Of a stretch of DNA of 64,000 nt, positions 11,620 to 22,700 are shown piece by piece. The stretch is from contig CM075942.1 in assembly GCA_038030265.1 (NCBI GenBank), forward strand, positions 65,538,926 through 65,602,925, read 5' to 3'. The position numbers were made by a program, and so were the translations under genes. Under the pieces are notes generated by a model. That model did not search any database. It was not told where the DNA came from and was given only the letters and a program-made list of their open reading frames with translations. How positions within the stretch are numbered: the stretch's first letter is position 1; every line of letters starts with the position of its first letter. The stretch is from Corythucha ciliata. Taxonomy: Eukaryota; Arthropoda; Insecta; Hemiptera; Tingidae.

Positions 11620-13189
11620 CAGTGGCGGATCTAGGATTTTAACTTGGGAGGGGTTTTACCATGAATCTCTCTCTTTTTTCCTAATTTTCAGCCGCAAACA
11701 TGCCTCTATATGAACCAATAATTGGCTATTTCTCAAATTTAACCTTGAATTAGCGGGTTTTCCAAATTTTTGCCGCAATCTAAATGCTTTTTCTCAATTT
11801 TATCCGCGAATTTTTTTCTCAATTTCAGACGCGAATCTCCGCATTTCCTCAATTTCAGACGTGAATTAGTGGATTTTCTCAAATCGATCCGCGATTTATC
11901 GTTTTTCTCCGTTTCAGCGGCGAAGAAGCGATTCTTGCTCACTTTACCTGCGAATTCATTGAATCATTAACAGCGAATGAGCTCTTCCTCTACATTTTAG
12001 ACGACAATTAGCGGTTTGCCTCAGTTTTAGCCACGAGTTAACGTTTTATTCCTCTAATTTTAACGTTTTTCTTCACTTCTTAGTCATGCGAATTAGCGCT
12101 TATCACCATATTAATCGCAAGTTACCTCGTTTCTTCAGTTCTAGCAGAAAACTATCGTTTTATTTTCTTCGTACTAGCTGAGCATTATTTGCGAATTTTA
12201 ACCGTGAATTATTCTTTAATTTCACGCCTGAATCGTCGCTTTTACTCAATTTGAGCTTCGAACTGGAGGATTTTCACAAAATCCGTGAATTTGCGTTTTT
12301 CTCTATTTCAGCTCCGCGAATGAACGACTTTTGTTGTGAATCAACGCAATTTCCCAACTTTTGCCGGGAATTAGCGTTTTTATCCGTTTTAGCCGTGAAT
12401 AAGCGGCTTTTTTATCACTTGTATCCGTGAATTAGCTTTTTTTCTCAATTTTTACCGCGATCTAAGCGCTTTTTCTCATTTTTTGTCGCAAATTATTTCT
12501 CAATTTTAGCCAGTTTTCTTAAATTGCTCCGCGAATTGGCTTATTTCTCAATTTTAGTTGTGAATGAGCGTTGTACTTCAATTTTAGGCCGGAATTAGTA
12601 GATTTTCTCAGTTTTAGCCGCGAATTACGTAGCTTTCTCAATTTTAGCTGTGAATTTGTGATTTTTCTCAATTGCGCTTTTTTCTGTTATTGTTGCCTCG
12701 AGAAAGCCACGAATTTTGCGTTTCCAAATATTAATTGTTGAGCCAGGTGAGCGATGGACTTTAGCTTTTTCTCAATTTTTGCCAAATATTAGTGATTTTT
12801 TTCATTTTCAGCCACGAATTAGTGATTTTCGTCTTCTACTATGAGTCAACGCTTTTCTGCTACCGCTAGAAGCCGCTATTTGATATTAGCGTGTTTTTTT
12901 TCAACGTTCTCCCGCATACTTACGTACGCCCAAAGAGTAGCACAATAGAACGCTTTCTCAATTTATTCTGCCTTAAAGGCCTATAGTAGTTGGCGTTTTT
13001 TCTCTGGTTTGGCCGCGAAGTTGCCTTCAGATATCTCGAATTGGTGTGTTTTTCTTAATTTAAGTGGCAAATGATCGCTTGTTCTCAATATGAAATCTCT
13101 GGAATGACTATCAACAAAATTTTGGCGCGGACGTCATCTTCTTAGGGGGGGTTTAAACCCCCAAAACCCACCCCGTAGATCCGCCACTG
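11620..13189. mobile_element. hAT-like non-autonomous element D carrying Sat-1
   Basis: Ends CAGTGGCGGATCTA and TAGATCCGCCACTG are inverted copies of each other. Flanking octamers CGGGTATC (11612-11619) and CGGGAATC (13190-13197) agree at 7 of 8 positions. The 1570-bp interior is Sat-1 from about 11660 to 13130 and has no coding frame. Termini and 8-bp duplication fit hAT; a transposase is not present to confirm it. Confidence 0.8.
11660..13130. repeat. Sat-1 array inside element D
   Basis: Units mostly on the plus-strand pattern TTTCTCAATTTTAGCCGCG then AATTAGCG. Units are strongly diverged, with occasional GAATGAGCG and GTGAATTTG variants. Confidence 0.75.
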
Positions 13190-13255
13190 CGGGAATCCAA
13201 TCGTTTGCGAGCTTTCGTTTCGACCACAACTATACAAAATTGAGAACCCTTGCTG

Positions 13256-13545
13256 ATAAAGATATATTGCAGGAAACGGCAGAAGAGTATACCTATTCTG
13301 CTTCGGTAATTAAAACGGAATGTTCTCGCAACTGCGCCCAAACTTGTGAAATTGACGTATTTTTCTTTATGCACGTGCAGATCACACACCTCTAGATGAA
13401 ATCCCGGTATTTCCTCTCCAATTTTGTCGACGTCTGTAGCAAATCGATTTATAACCAGATGCGTTTACTGAGATCAACATGCAGGCATATAATATAGGTC
13501 CATTTCATGGCGGAGATTACTAAGTACGATTCATCTCCTCCCTAT
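13256..13545. other. No feature recognised
   Basis: Between element D/E and the family-C relic. Only short frames; no repeat unit recognised. Confidence 0.4.
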
Positions 13546-15560
13546 CAGAGGGGGCCACCAAAAAGCTTAAAGACGGGAAAATGAGAATTTTCAGGTCCTA
13601 CGTTCATGAATGTACGTCAAGAAGAGTCTTGGTGTTCGGTTGTGCAGCGATTTAGGTCCTTTCGACGGGTTTCAGTCAATCCGACCTGGAGAATGGAACG
13701 TTACAGGGTTGATCTGGCTCAGGCGTTTTGAGCGGATGAATCGAATGCTCAGGCGACGTAAGTGCTATTGAAAAGCCTCGAAGCCTCAAATAGAAAAAAT
13801 ACTCGCCTTCTGGAGGTAACTTCGCGGCAAATATAGAGAAAATACGCTGATCCCGCAGTTTCTGTAGCTCTTCAGGCGGCTAAAACTGAAAAGACACACT
13901 AATGTGCAGTTCTTGGGGCAAGTACGCGGCAAAACGTTTGGAAAACAAGGGCTAATATTCATGGGTAATAAAGTAAAAAAGTGCTCATTCATGGTTCCTC
14001 GATGCAACTTTCAGACTGGAGAAAAAATCGTAGACTTCCAGATAGAGAAAAAATCGCTGATTCGCGGGGTATTATACAGGCTAAAATATAGAAAAATAAG
14101 CAAACTGGTGCTCTTGGGCCAAGCCCACTGCTAAAATGGAAAAAGCGCTAATTCAAGGCTATAAATGTGAAAAAAATCACGGCTAAAAATTAACTTGGGG
14201 CTGAAGTTAAGAAAATGGCAAATTCACAATTGAAATTACGAAAAATCACCCATTCGGGGATAGAAAAGATAAATGGCGTACATTCGCTGCTAAATTTGAA
14301 ACAAAAAACAAAAAAAAACGCAAATTTACAACATAAATTTGGAAAAATCGCTGATTATCTGCTAAAATCTAGAACCCGGGCAAGCAAGTCACGACAGAGC
14401 CCAAATTCTGCCACAAAATCACACGACATCGGAGTTCCAAATCTGCGAAATTGCAACTTTTGGGTTAGAACATTCGCGAAATTGCAAATTTTGGTCAGAA
14501 CATCCACGAAATTGCAATTGTTTGTTCTTCGTGCGCGCAAAATTGCAATTTCTCGGTGCTTGATTTTCAGTGAACCCGCAGGCAAGCTGGCCACGACAGC
14601 GCAAAATATTATTGGCAAGCTGCCACAAAAACTTTGCGTTTTCTCAATTACAACCCCAAATTGTCATTTTATCACTGCTCGATTCAAAATCAATTGCACT
14701 AATTCAGGACTACAATTGAGATAAAGTGCTCATTTCAGCTAATGATTGGCACTATTTCTCAATTTTTTTGCGGCGAATTGACGCTATATGTTTCAATAGC
14801 AGCTACGAGTTAGCGTTTTGGCTCGATTTTAGCTGTGAATTAGCGATTTCTCTCATTTTTCGCCGCTAATAAGTGCCGCTAGCCGCTAATTAACGTTTCG
14901 TCCTCATTCCAGCCGTGAATTAGCGCGACTTTGCAAAAATGACAATTTTTTCTGCAGAACGCACATGTGCTCTCTACTTTGTGGCTAAAATTGAGAAAAA
15001 CGCTAATTCAGGGCCAAAATTTAAGCGTTTGTATTCATATCCGATTGTGAAAACTTAGCCAAACCGCTAATTCTAGCTAATGTAGAAAACGCGCTAGTTA
15101 GCGGCTAAAATTAGGACAAAAGGTAATTCACGGTCAAAATAGAGAAAAATAGCGAATTAAATCGCTGCTAAAATTGGAAAAATTCGCTGGTTCGCTGCTG
15201 AAATTGAGAAACGTCGCTAACTCGCGGTTGAAGTGTAGAAAAAACGTTATTCATTGCAACAAGTCTTGCCCCCCCCCCCCCCCCCTGAGAAATTACAATA
15301 CTGGCCCACTGTGTCTATGGCATTCGTGGATATAATAATAATAAAAAAATCACTGATTAACAGCCAATACATATTGATAAAATCACTAATTAGCGCGAAA
15401 AACGCTATTTTTCAGCTCCAATCGATAAAAAGTATACTTATTCGCTGCTAAAAATGGAAAAAATTGTGGCTATGGGTGAAAACCCCGCTAGTTTGCTGCT
15501 AACATTGATAAAAACGTTACTTGCGACCAAAATTGAGAAAAGGGCTAATTGGCAGCTCAA
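13546..15560 (+). mobile_element. Family C relic C3 with long Sat-1 interior
   Basis: 13546-13790 aligns by eye with the left subterminal part of C1: AGCTTAAA...GAAAATGAG, CAGCGATTT, GGGTTTCAGTC and GACCTGG recur in the same order as at 46562-46660. The terminal CAGTGGCG is missing or too diverged, and no right end was found, so the coordinates only enclose the recognisable region. The Sat-1 interior runs from about 13750 to 15560, in both orientations. Confidence 0.5.
14400..14600. repeat. Sat-2 patch within Sat-1
   Basis: Three to four units containing GCGAAATTGCAA(A/T) and CACGAAATTGCAATT, the second short repeat of this window. It is flanked by duplicated GGCAAGC..GCCACGAC-like motifs at about 14379-14395 and 14580-14600. 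Confidence 0.45.
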
Positions 15561-16034
15561 ATCGAGCATAATGGGCGAATAGGATGTAGAAATTGCGCTG
15601 ATGATGGTCCGACTAGTGAGTGGATGGAAGTTCTTCGCAGTCGTGATCAATTCGTCAGCCTCTGGGAAAATACCGTCAGTTCCACGGAATGTAGAAACCG
15701 ACCGAGCTGTCAATTTTTGATGGAACAGTGCGAAATCCCGTATCGTCCTGTGCGTAGTCGTGCGAGGATAAGTTCTATACTAATCAGAAAATAAGAGAAG
15801 ATTACAACATATCATTAGGTAGGTCGGCTCTTATGAGTGGCCGACTGATCGCCATTTCCCCAGTTCGCCCTGGTCGAGATAGCCCACGGGTAGTGGCCGA
15901 TTCACGGTGGGGGGTTGGGGGACAACCCCCCCCATTAAGGTCAGAATAATAGTATAAAATAAGAAAGAAATACAAAAAATGAAAAATAGAGGTATAAGTG
16001 TATTGTGTTAACTATATTACATTGAAATATAATC
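15561..16034. other. No gene; hairpin-forming G/C block
   Basis: Near 15906-15943 GGGGGGTTGGGGG is followed by ACAACCCCCCCC, and the preceding TAGTGGCCGATTCACGG resembles a decayed CAGTGGCGGAT-type element end. No partner end found, possibly because of the assembly gap. Confidence 0.3.
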
Positions 16035-16343
16035 TTACCTCAAAGTTATAAGTATGCGCTCTTCTGCACTCACACATTCCCTCATATTGGTATCCACATA
16101 CTGAATAGCTGGGCTAACCATTCTTACTAGAGTGGTATATGATTCTTTTGACATTCGATAAAACGCCAAAAATTTAGTGTCACTATGTTGCAGTTCTCTT
16201 GCACCAACAAATAACCGTCTATGAAAATTGCGTTCAATATAAGGATGCACCCATAATCTTCGTTGTTTCCTTTTTATCCGGCGGTGCCACATGAGCATTA
16301 CCAAGTCCTCTTCATCACTCGAACTGCTCATAATTGGAAACAA
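16035..16343 (-). pseudogene. PIF/Harbinger nuclease, first-exon fragment
   Basis: The 102-residue frame contains RRLWVHPYIERN, KFLAFYRMSKESY and the ERILITLR ending, the N-terminal pattern of PIF/Harbinger transposases just before the nuclease core. The coding stretch stops exactly at a consensus splice donor on the minus strand (GAG|GTAAGA, about 16040-16033), so this looks like a proper exon and not a random break. The catalytic exons are not found downstream (below 16035). It acts in DNA transposition in complete family members; here it is an orphan exon. Confidence 0.65.
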
Positions 16344-16922
16344 ATTAAAATTAACGCGTAGTACGTTCCTGGTTGGAAGATACGAATAAACTGAATCGAC
16401 CCATGTGCGGAGGGAAATCTCTTGTGCCGCAGAGTTCGCACAAGACGAGCACGACGCGCGAACTTCGAGACTCGTATTTAATCGACCCGTGTGCGGAGGC
16501 TCTTACTGTCCTGCTGGTTTTTAATATTTTTCAATTCATTTTATTAATTTTGAACAATATTTAACACTTCGTGGAAAATTGTACCTTTTATTTCCTCGAA
16601 ATTTAACAATGAGATAGTATTGCACTCATGATTAGTCCGTACGTCCAAAAGTCTAACTTCTAGTAACATTTCGACCCTGAAACTATGGCTTTACATTATT
16701 TTAGCAGAATGTCGGTCTGTCGATTTCTGATGTGAAAATACTCGACCGTTTATGTTGAATAAATGTGAATTTTGACCCGAATTGTGGGTCGGGTACAGTT
16801 TAGACCCCATATTGATGGAATTTTGCTTCACTCGGTAGCGAAAAACGGTTAAATTAGACCGAAAATGATCAAATTCATCAGTTGGTTCTCGACAACCTAT
16901 GTGAAGTCCCACGCTAATCTCG
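16344..16922. other. No gene; short direct repeat
   Basis: AATCGACCC(A/G)TGTGCGGAGG occurs at about 16394 and 16481. Otherwise nothing recognised up to the gap. Confidence 0.4.
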
Positions 16923-17422
16923 NNNNNNNNNNNNNNNNNNNNNNNNNNNNNNNNNNNNNNNNNNNNNNNNNNNNNNNNNNNNNNNNNNNNNNNNNNNNNN
17001 NNNNNNNNNNNNNNNNNNNNNNNNNNNNNNNNNNNNNNNNNNNNNNNNNNNNNNNNNNNNNNNNNNNNNNNNNNNNNNNNNNNNNNNNNNNNNNNNNNNN
17101 NNNNNNNNNNNNNNNNNNNNNNNNNNNNNNNNNNNNNNNNNNNNNNNNNNNNNNNNNNNNNNNNNNNNNNNNNNNNNNNNNNNNNNNNNNNNNNNNNNNN
17201 NNNNNNNNNNNNNNNNNNNNNNNNNNNNNNNNNNNNNNNNNNNNNNNNNNNNNNNNNNNNNNNNNNNNNNNNNNNNNNNNNNNNNNNNNNNNNNNNNNNN
17301 NNNNNNNNNNNNNNNNNNNNNNNNNNNNNNNNNNNNNNNNNNNNNNNNNNNNNNNNNNNNNNNNNNNNNNNNNNNNNNNNNNNNNNNNNNNNNNNNNNNN
17401 NNNNNNNNNNNNNNNNNNNNNN
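16923..17422. other. Assembly gap of 500 N
   Basis: A run of exactly 500 N, a conventional placeholder length, so the true size is unknown. Open frames crossing it are meaningless. Confidence 0.99.
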
Positions 17423-18060
17423 GGCGTTTGGCGCAATTTTAGCTGTAGATTGGCGATTTTTCCCATTTTTATATAGCCATGCGTGAATTTGCCATTTTTC
17501 TGAATTTTAGCCACATAAATGCCTTCAGAAGGTGCGAATTTAAATTATAAATGTATTTTTTTTATTTACATCTATCCATCCATTTCTGTCAAAAAATCAT
17601 CATTTTTAAACTACAAATTTCATGCACGACACTTAATTCGAGAATTAGTGATGTTTCTCAATTTTAGCAGCGAATTTTGGCTTTTTCTAAACTTTTAGCA
17701 GCGTGGTAGCGTTTCCAACCCGTGCATTACCTACAGAGTTTTGTCAATTTTTGCCAAGAATTGGCGTTTGACTCAATTTAAGCTGCAAATTAGCAATTAG
17801 AGGTGAGGTGTGATTTCACTGTCGGTGATTTTGTCACTGTGACTACTCCGTCACTATTGGCTCCGGTGACGACCACATTGAAATCACCGTTCCGACCCTC
17901 TAACGGTGACCTTCCTTTTCACTTTAATCGCTTATCATTTCTATGTCATTTCTATCGCTTTACCGCGCTAGAGTCTCTTGCCTTGAATTAAAATTGGAGC
18001 CGTAGAAATAGCGTATTTCTTAATTTTAGCTGTGCTAAGCTTTCTGCCAAAAATTTAGCC
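17423..18060. repeat. Sat-1 array right of the gap
   Basis: Units such as CAATTTTAGC..TAGATTGGCGATTTTTC in the plus pattern. A non-repeat stretch rich in GTCAC/GTGAC (about 17800-17915) interrupts it. Confidence 0.6.
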
Positions 18061-18149
18061 AGGTATTAATCTCGCGACTTCGAAAATATTTTTCAGTGGC
18101 CGTAGATGCCGGGCCCCCGACAGCGCTGGAAGTCTGGCAAATATAGTCA

Positions 18150-18774
18150 CGAAACTACATTCAGAGTCTGAATACCTAGAACGAAATTTCAAGATTTAGG
18201 TCTAAACATCCGTGAAATCGCTAGTTTCCTATATTTATTCATCGAAATTGCACGTTTCTGGCAACTTCAATGATCCTCGGAATCTTGCAAAAGTTGTAGA
18301 CGATCCGCCGCCTCTGAAAAGGCCCCAAAACTTGCAATTTCGCGACATTAGGACAGAATTTTGCTCAAATATAGCCCTACTGAAATCAATAATATCTCTG
18401 GTAACAATTTACTTGGCGGGGGGTGTATAATAGGCGTAGTCTGAGCCAGCTAGACCAGGGTCCGTAACCTCTGAAATAAAGTGCCCCGAAACTTGGAATT
18501 TCGCAAATATTGTGGCAGAAAGGATCCAATTTCACAGATATTTGTCCTCTGAATGTTACGCGTGGGCTGACGAGGCCCACGCGTTCTGTCGTGACTGGCT
18601 AGCCGCGGGGTACGAGACCACAAAATAACTTGCTATTTCACGTTGATTTAGGACCGAAACGTGTAATTTCTTCGAAATTAAAGGCCCAGAACTTGCAATA
18701 TAACTGAAATGAAGACCCGAATTTCGTGGGTATTCGTCAGGCAAAATTTCGAGTTCCACCAAAAAGGACGAATG
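18150..18774. repeat. Sat-2 repeat, left of Gypsy-1
   Basis: Degenerate ~30-bp units with CTTGCAATTTCGCG, GAATTTCG and ATTCGTC phrases. The same repeat resumes at 24222 directly after Gypsy-1, so Gypsy-1 inserted into it. It contains a perfect 10-bp stem ACGCGTGGGC/GCCCACGCGT with a 7-nt loop at 18558-18584. Confidence 0.6.
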
Positions 18775-18953
18775 TGTTGTGTTCATATTGCTGTCCCCAG
18801 CTATCAAAAAAATATTTTAGTTAGTCATATCATATCGTTCTATGGAGATACGCTTCTGCTTTTCTGTTCTACTTTTTATAATCGTTTTCTCATTTAAATA
18901 AAGTTTCTTTACTTTCGATTTATCATATGCCGTCGTTGCTAATAAATATAATA
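18775..18953 (+). repeat. Gypsy-1 5' LTR (179 bp)
   Basis: Starts TGTTGTGTTCATATTGC and ends in ATAATA, an unusual non-CA end that is fixed by the TSD after the 3' LTR. AATAAA (about 18897-18902) is a poly(A) signal candidate. Confidence 0.93.
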
Positions 18954-18956
18954 AAC

Positions 18957-18969
18957 TGGCGACGAGGAT
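18957..18969 (+). promoter_or_regulatory. Gypsy-1 primer-binding site
   Basis: TGGCGACGAGGAT lies 3 nt after the LTR. Gypsy-2 has nearly the same site, TGGGGACGAGGAT, so the two elements probably share a tRNA primer. The tRNA is not identified here. Confidence 0.7.
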
Positions 18970-19018
18970 AAACGAAAATGGTTCGTCCGCGGTAAACGTT
19001 AATCGCGTTACTCATGGC

Positions 19019-19697
19019 TAGGGTTACCATACGTCCGGGATTCGCCCGGACAGTTCGGGATTGGTAACCCCGTCCGGGCCAGCGTCCGGGATCGTCATTT
19101 GTCCGGGTTTCTCAACCAGGTTGACTCAAACCAAGCTGGGCGAGAGCGAAAACGATATCAAGGGTTAGAGGAGAGGGAAGATGGGCGAGCGGCAATCCCC
19201 TCCACAGCCACTGACAAACTACACGCAAAAACTTGTCCTGAATTTCAACCGAAAATAAATGGCTAGAGATTTTCGAATCCTTTCTAAATCTAATGTTGCT
19301 AGCCCTAACATCTGTAAAGTCGTGGAATTCGGATTGTGCTTGCCAGGGACATCGGCTTCTGCGGAAAGGATTTTCTCAATGACGGGATCAATCTGGGGCG
19401 CCGAACGAGAAAGCTTATCCGTTTCCGTCGTGGAGGATCTATTAAACGTGAAGGCCAATTCACCCCTTCCGTGTCCTGATTTCTTCGAGGGGATCAAAAC
19501 ATACAAGCTCTTCCTTTCACACCACTTGATCAAAAATCAAGTAGTGTCGTCTGAAAAATATGCTCACTCCGCTCCCAACCCAAGCTGCGCCTCAGGAGAA
19601 TTTTAAAATATTGAAAATTGGTCTACCCCCCCCCCCTTACCATGACCCAAAACAGTCTACCGTCCGGGATTGACACCAAAAATTTATGGTAACCCTA
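19019..19697 (+). mobile_element. Non-autonomous hAT inserted at the Gypsy-1 gag start
   Basis: Inverted ends TAGGGTTACCATA and TATGGTAACCCTA with a perfect 8-bp TSD CTCATGGC (19011-19018 and 19698-19705). The duplicated octamer contains the ATG of gag, so a start codon stands on both sides of the insert. The 679-bp element keeps only the end of a transposase gene. It must be younger than Gypsy-1, whose LTRs are almost identical. Confidence 0.95.
19259..19606 (+). pseudogene. hAT transposase C-terminal dimerisation fragment
   Basis: The 115-codon frame contains LCLPGTSASAERIFSMTG and LSVSVVEDLLNVKAN, the hAT C-terminal dimerisation region (SAxAERxFS). The catalytic RNase H-like core is deleted, so this element depends on another source of transposase. 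The frame continues past the homologous part to a stop at 19606. Confidence 0.85.
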
Positions 19698-19700
19698 CTC

Positions 19701-22700
19701 ATGGCACAAGTCGACCCAGCCGCCGCCCAAGGGCCTCGGGGTGCTGGTTTTGATGCTGCCGTCCTGGCCACCCTACAAATTCAAAATCAGGCCCTTCAAC
19801 GTCTTCTGGCTCAACAACAACAGGAGTCTCAGAATCGCTCGACGGCATCCACAAATATCGTGAGTCACAACCTTACGTTTGATAAATTCGACCCGAAAGA
19901 GGAAGAATTTAGTAATTATCTCGAACGGTTTGAGAATTTTCTCGACATGCGAGGGTTCTTACAAGGTCCTCAGCTTACACCCGAACAACAAACGCAGTTC
20001 GACCATTCGAAAACCACGTTACTCCTAGGTTGTCTCCATCGAAATGAATTTACAGACTTAAAGGCTACGTTCAAACGTGAACGCCTTTCCGACGTTCCTT
20101 ACGCGGAAGTGGTCAAAGAACTTACAAAACGTCACGATCGGTCTACAAACCTGACCACACAGCGGTACAAATTTTCAAAACGTGAACAAAATAAAGCCGA
20201 AACAATTGCAGATTACGTGGCTGCCTTAAAACTCCTCAACCAACGGTGCAAGTGGCCGGACACCCTGGAAGGTATGTCGGACGCAATTTTTCAAACCTTA
20301 TTCATTGGGGGGCTCTCTGATCTCTCGATACGCGAGAAACTGTTACAGAACAAAGACCTCACCTTGGACCAGGCTATCGAAACGGCTATGGCGCTGGAAA
20401 CCGCCAAAAAGGAAAATGTGGAGGAGTTCAAGGCATCGACCCCGTCCGTTCCGGTTCATAAAATTTCAAGTGATTTTAATACACAGAGTCGTAAAAGTCG
20501 TACGAAATCTGGCGAACGCATGACACCGAAGCGAGTACAGCGTGACAGGACTAAGTCACCTGGCCCTGCGAAAATCTACAACAGTGATTTCCTGGCTAAA
20601 TTAGGCATGCAGGATATCTGCCTCTCATGCGGCAAACAGGGGCACAGGTCAAACAAGCTTACCGTCCGTCATAAACTCCACTGTACGGCGTGCGACAAAA
20701 CGGGTCACATCGCTAAAATTTGTATCCGAAGTAGGAAAACACGATTAGCCGTTCAAAACGTTGAATTCGACGTGTTACAAGTCATCCAGTCGAACGAACG
20801 CACAGTATTCGATATTTCGGTCGACAAAGGACTCGCTCAGAAAATTCAAGTAAGCGTCAAATTAGACGGAATCAATCAAATATTCGAACTGGATACTGGT
20901 GCAGCCGTATCCATTTTATCTTTTCCTGATCTTCGTAAGTTACAGTTGAACCGTACGATTCGACCATGCCCACACGTTCGATTCCGTGTTTACAATAACC
21001 AGTACATCACGCCCAAAGGTTATATTACGGTGCACGCCCGATACAAACAGAATGAAGCACAGTCTGTCTTATTCATCGTCGACGAGCCTTTGTCCCCTAT
21101 TTTGGGCCGGATATGGGTGCGGAAACTACGCATTCTGGACTTAGACTCGATAAACACCACAGAACCATCGAATTCGGTTTTTAAAATCGAACTGTCGGAT
21201 TTAATCAGCAAATACCCAGAGGTTTTCGGCCCAGGTGTTGGTAAAATTCCCGACGTTACCTGCACACTACAGTTGCGTTCTGATGCTACCCCCGTTTACG
21301 CGCCTGCGCGACCAGTTCCTTATTCGTTACTCTCCAAGGTCGATGCGGAATTAGACTTACTCGAAGCGCAGGGGATCATCGAAAAAATCGAATATTGTCA
21401 GTGGGGAACCCCGTTGGTCATCGTTCCCAAACCGAACGATACCGTTCGAATTTGCGCAGATTACAGCGCTACGGTCAATCCACAACTGGTGCCGGCTCGC
21501 CATCCTATTCCAAAAGTCGAAGATTTATTCAACCGTCTTAATAACAGCCACTATTTCTGTGTTTTAGACATTTCAAAGGCGTATCTACACATCGAATTAG
21601 ACGAGGAAAGCTCGAAAATCGCCGCGTTATCGACACACCGTGGAGCGTATCGTACGAAGCGCTTATTTTTCGGACTAGCTACAGCTCCTAGTATTTTCCA
21701 CTCCGTTATCGAACCGATTGTAAAAGGCTGTCCCGGCGTGATAAATTATTTCGACGATTTTGCCGTCCATGGTGCTACGTACGAAGACTGTTACAAAAAC
21801 GTCATTGGGCTATTAGAACGACTGAAGGTTTTTGGGATCAAACTAAATGGACAAAAATGCCGATTTTTCGAAAAAGAGCTAAAATATCTGGGACATGTCA
21901 TTTCAGGCGACGGGCTTAAAAAAGATCCATCTAAACTGGCTGCAGTAGAGAACGCTACGCCGCCGTCGAACACAAAAGAATTAGAATCATTCCTCGGATT
22001 CGTGACATACTACATGAAGTTTATTCCGAATGCTTCAACGATTTTAAAACCGCTGAACGCGTTGAAAGGGAACGCTACGTTTCACTGGACACCAGCCTGC
22101 CAGTCTGCCTTCGAAAAGATCAAACAAGAAATGCTCACCGACAGAGTGTTAGCTACGTATACACCAGGAGTACCTTTAACGCTGGAAACGGATGCCAGTC
22201 CTTTCGGTATCGGTGCTGTCTTATCGCAAACCATTAATAACGTTACCCGACCTATTACATTTATTTCGCGTACACTTACGAAAACGGAACAGCGATACAG
22301 TCAAATAGATCGCGAAGCGACCGCCATTTTTTGGGCAACACGTCGGCTTTTTCAGTACTTATTTGGTGCTGAATTTACACTAATTACGGACAGCCAACCA
22401 CTGAAAACCATATTCGAACCGGACAAAGCTCTTCCGACCGTTACAGCGCATCGCTTAACCCGATACGCCATGTGGCTCCGACAATTTAAATACACGATCA
22501 AATATCGTCCTGGAAAATTCAACCAGAAAGCTGATTTCTTGTCCCGGATTCCGACGAAACGAACAGCAGAAGACGACTGCGACGACGAATCGTCCGAATT
22601 CTATGAAACGCTGGTCAACCGCGTCGTCGATGATGTTACAGTAACACCCGCCATACTTCGGGAGGAAACGAACAAAGATTCCGAACTGGCTAAACTCATA

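Larger units (their letters stand above)
11447..13255. mobile_element. Possible hAT element E, host of element D
   Basis: CAGGGGTTTCCCAAG at 11447 is a typical hAT end, and GAGAACCCTTGCTG at 13242-13255 reads as a loosely matching inverted end. The flanking octamers CTATAGAG and ATAAAGAT match at only 5 of 8 positions, so the right border is weak. If real, E is a MITE of about 240 bp into which element D inserted. Confidence 0.3.

Noticed and set aside
11447..13255. hAT element E as a firm call
   Set aside because: The ends are only loosely inverted and the flanking octamers match at 5 of 8 positions; kept only as a low-confidence feature.
13904..14724. Frames of 76-169 codons within Sat-1/Sat-2 repeats
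   Set aside because: Low-complexity lysine/asparagine/serine-rich translations repeating the ~30-bp unit; no domain.
15889..15945. TAGTGGCCGATTCACGG with a G/C hairpin as an element end
   Set aside because: Its partner would lie in or beyond the 500-N gap, so it cannot be tested here.
16865..17514. Two long frames of about 200 codons across the gap
   Set aside because: They consist of translated N and have no real sequence.
18094..18135. CAGTGGCCGTAGATGCCGGG as a further hAT-like terminus
   Set aside because: No inverted partner and no 8-bp duplication found; it could be a chance match to the GC-rich ends.
21020..21973. Minus-strand frames within Gypsy-1 gag-pol
   Set aside because: Antisense shadows of an intact 1417-codon polyprotein.
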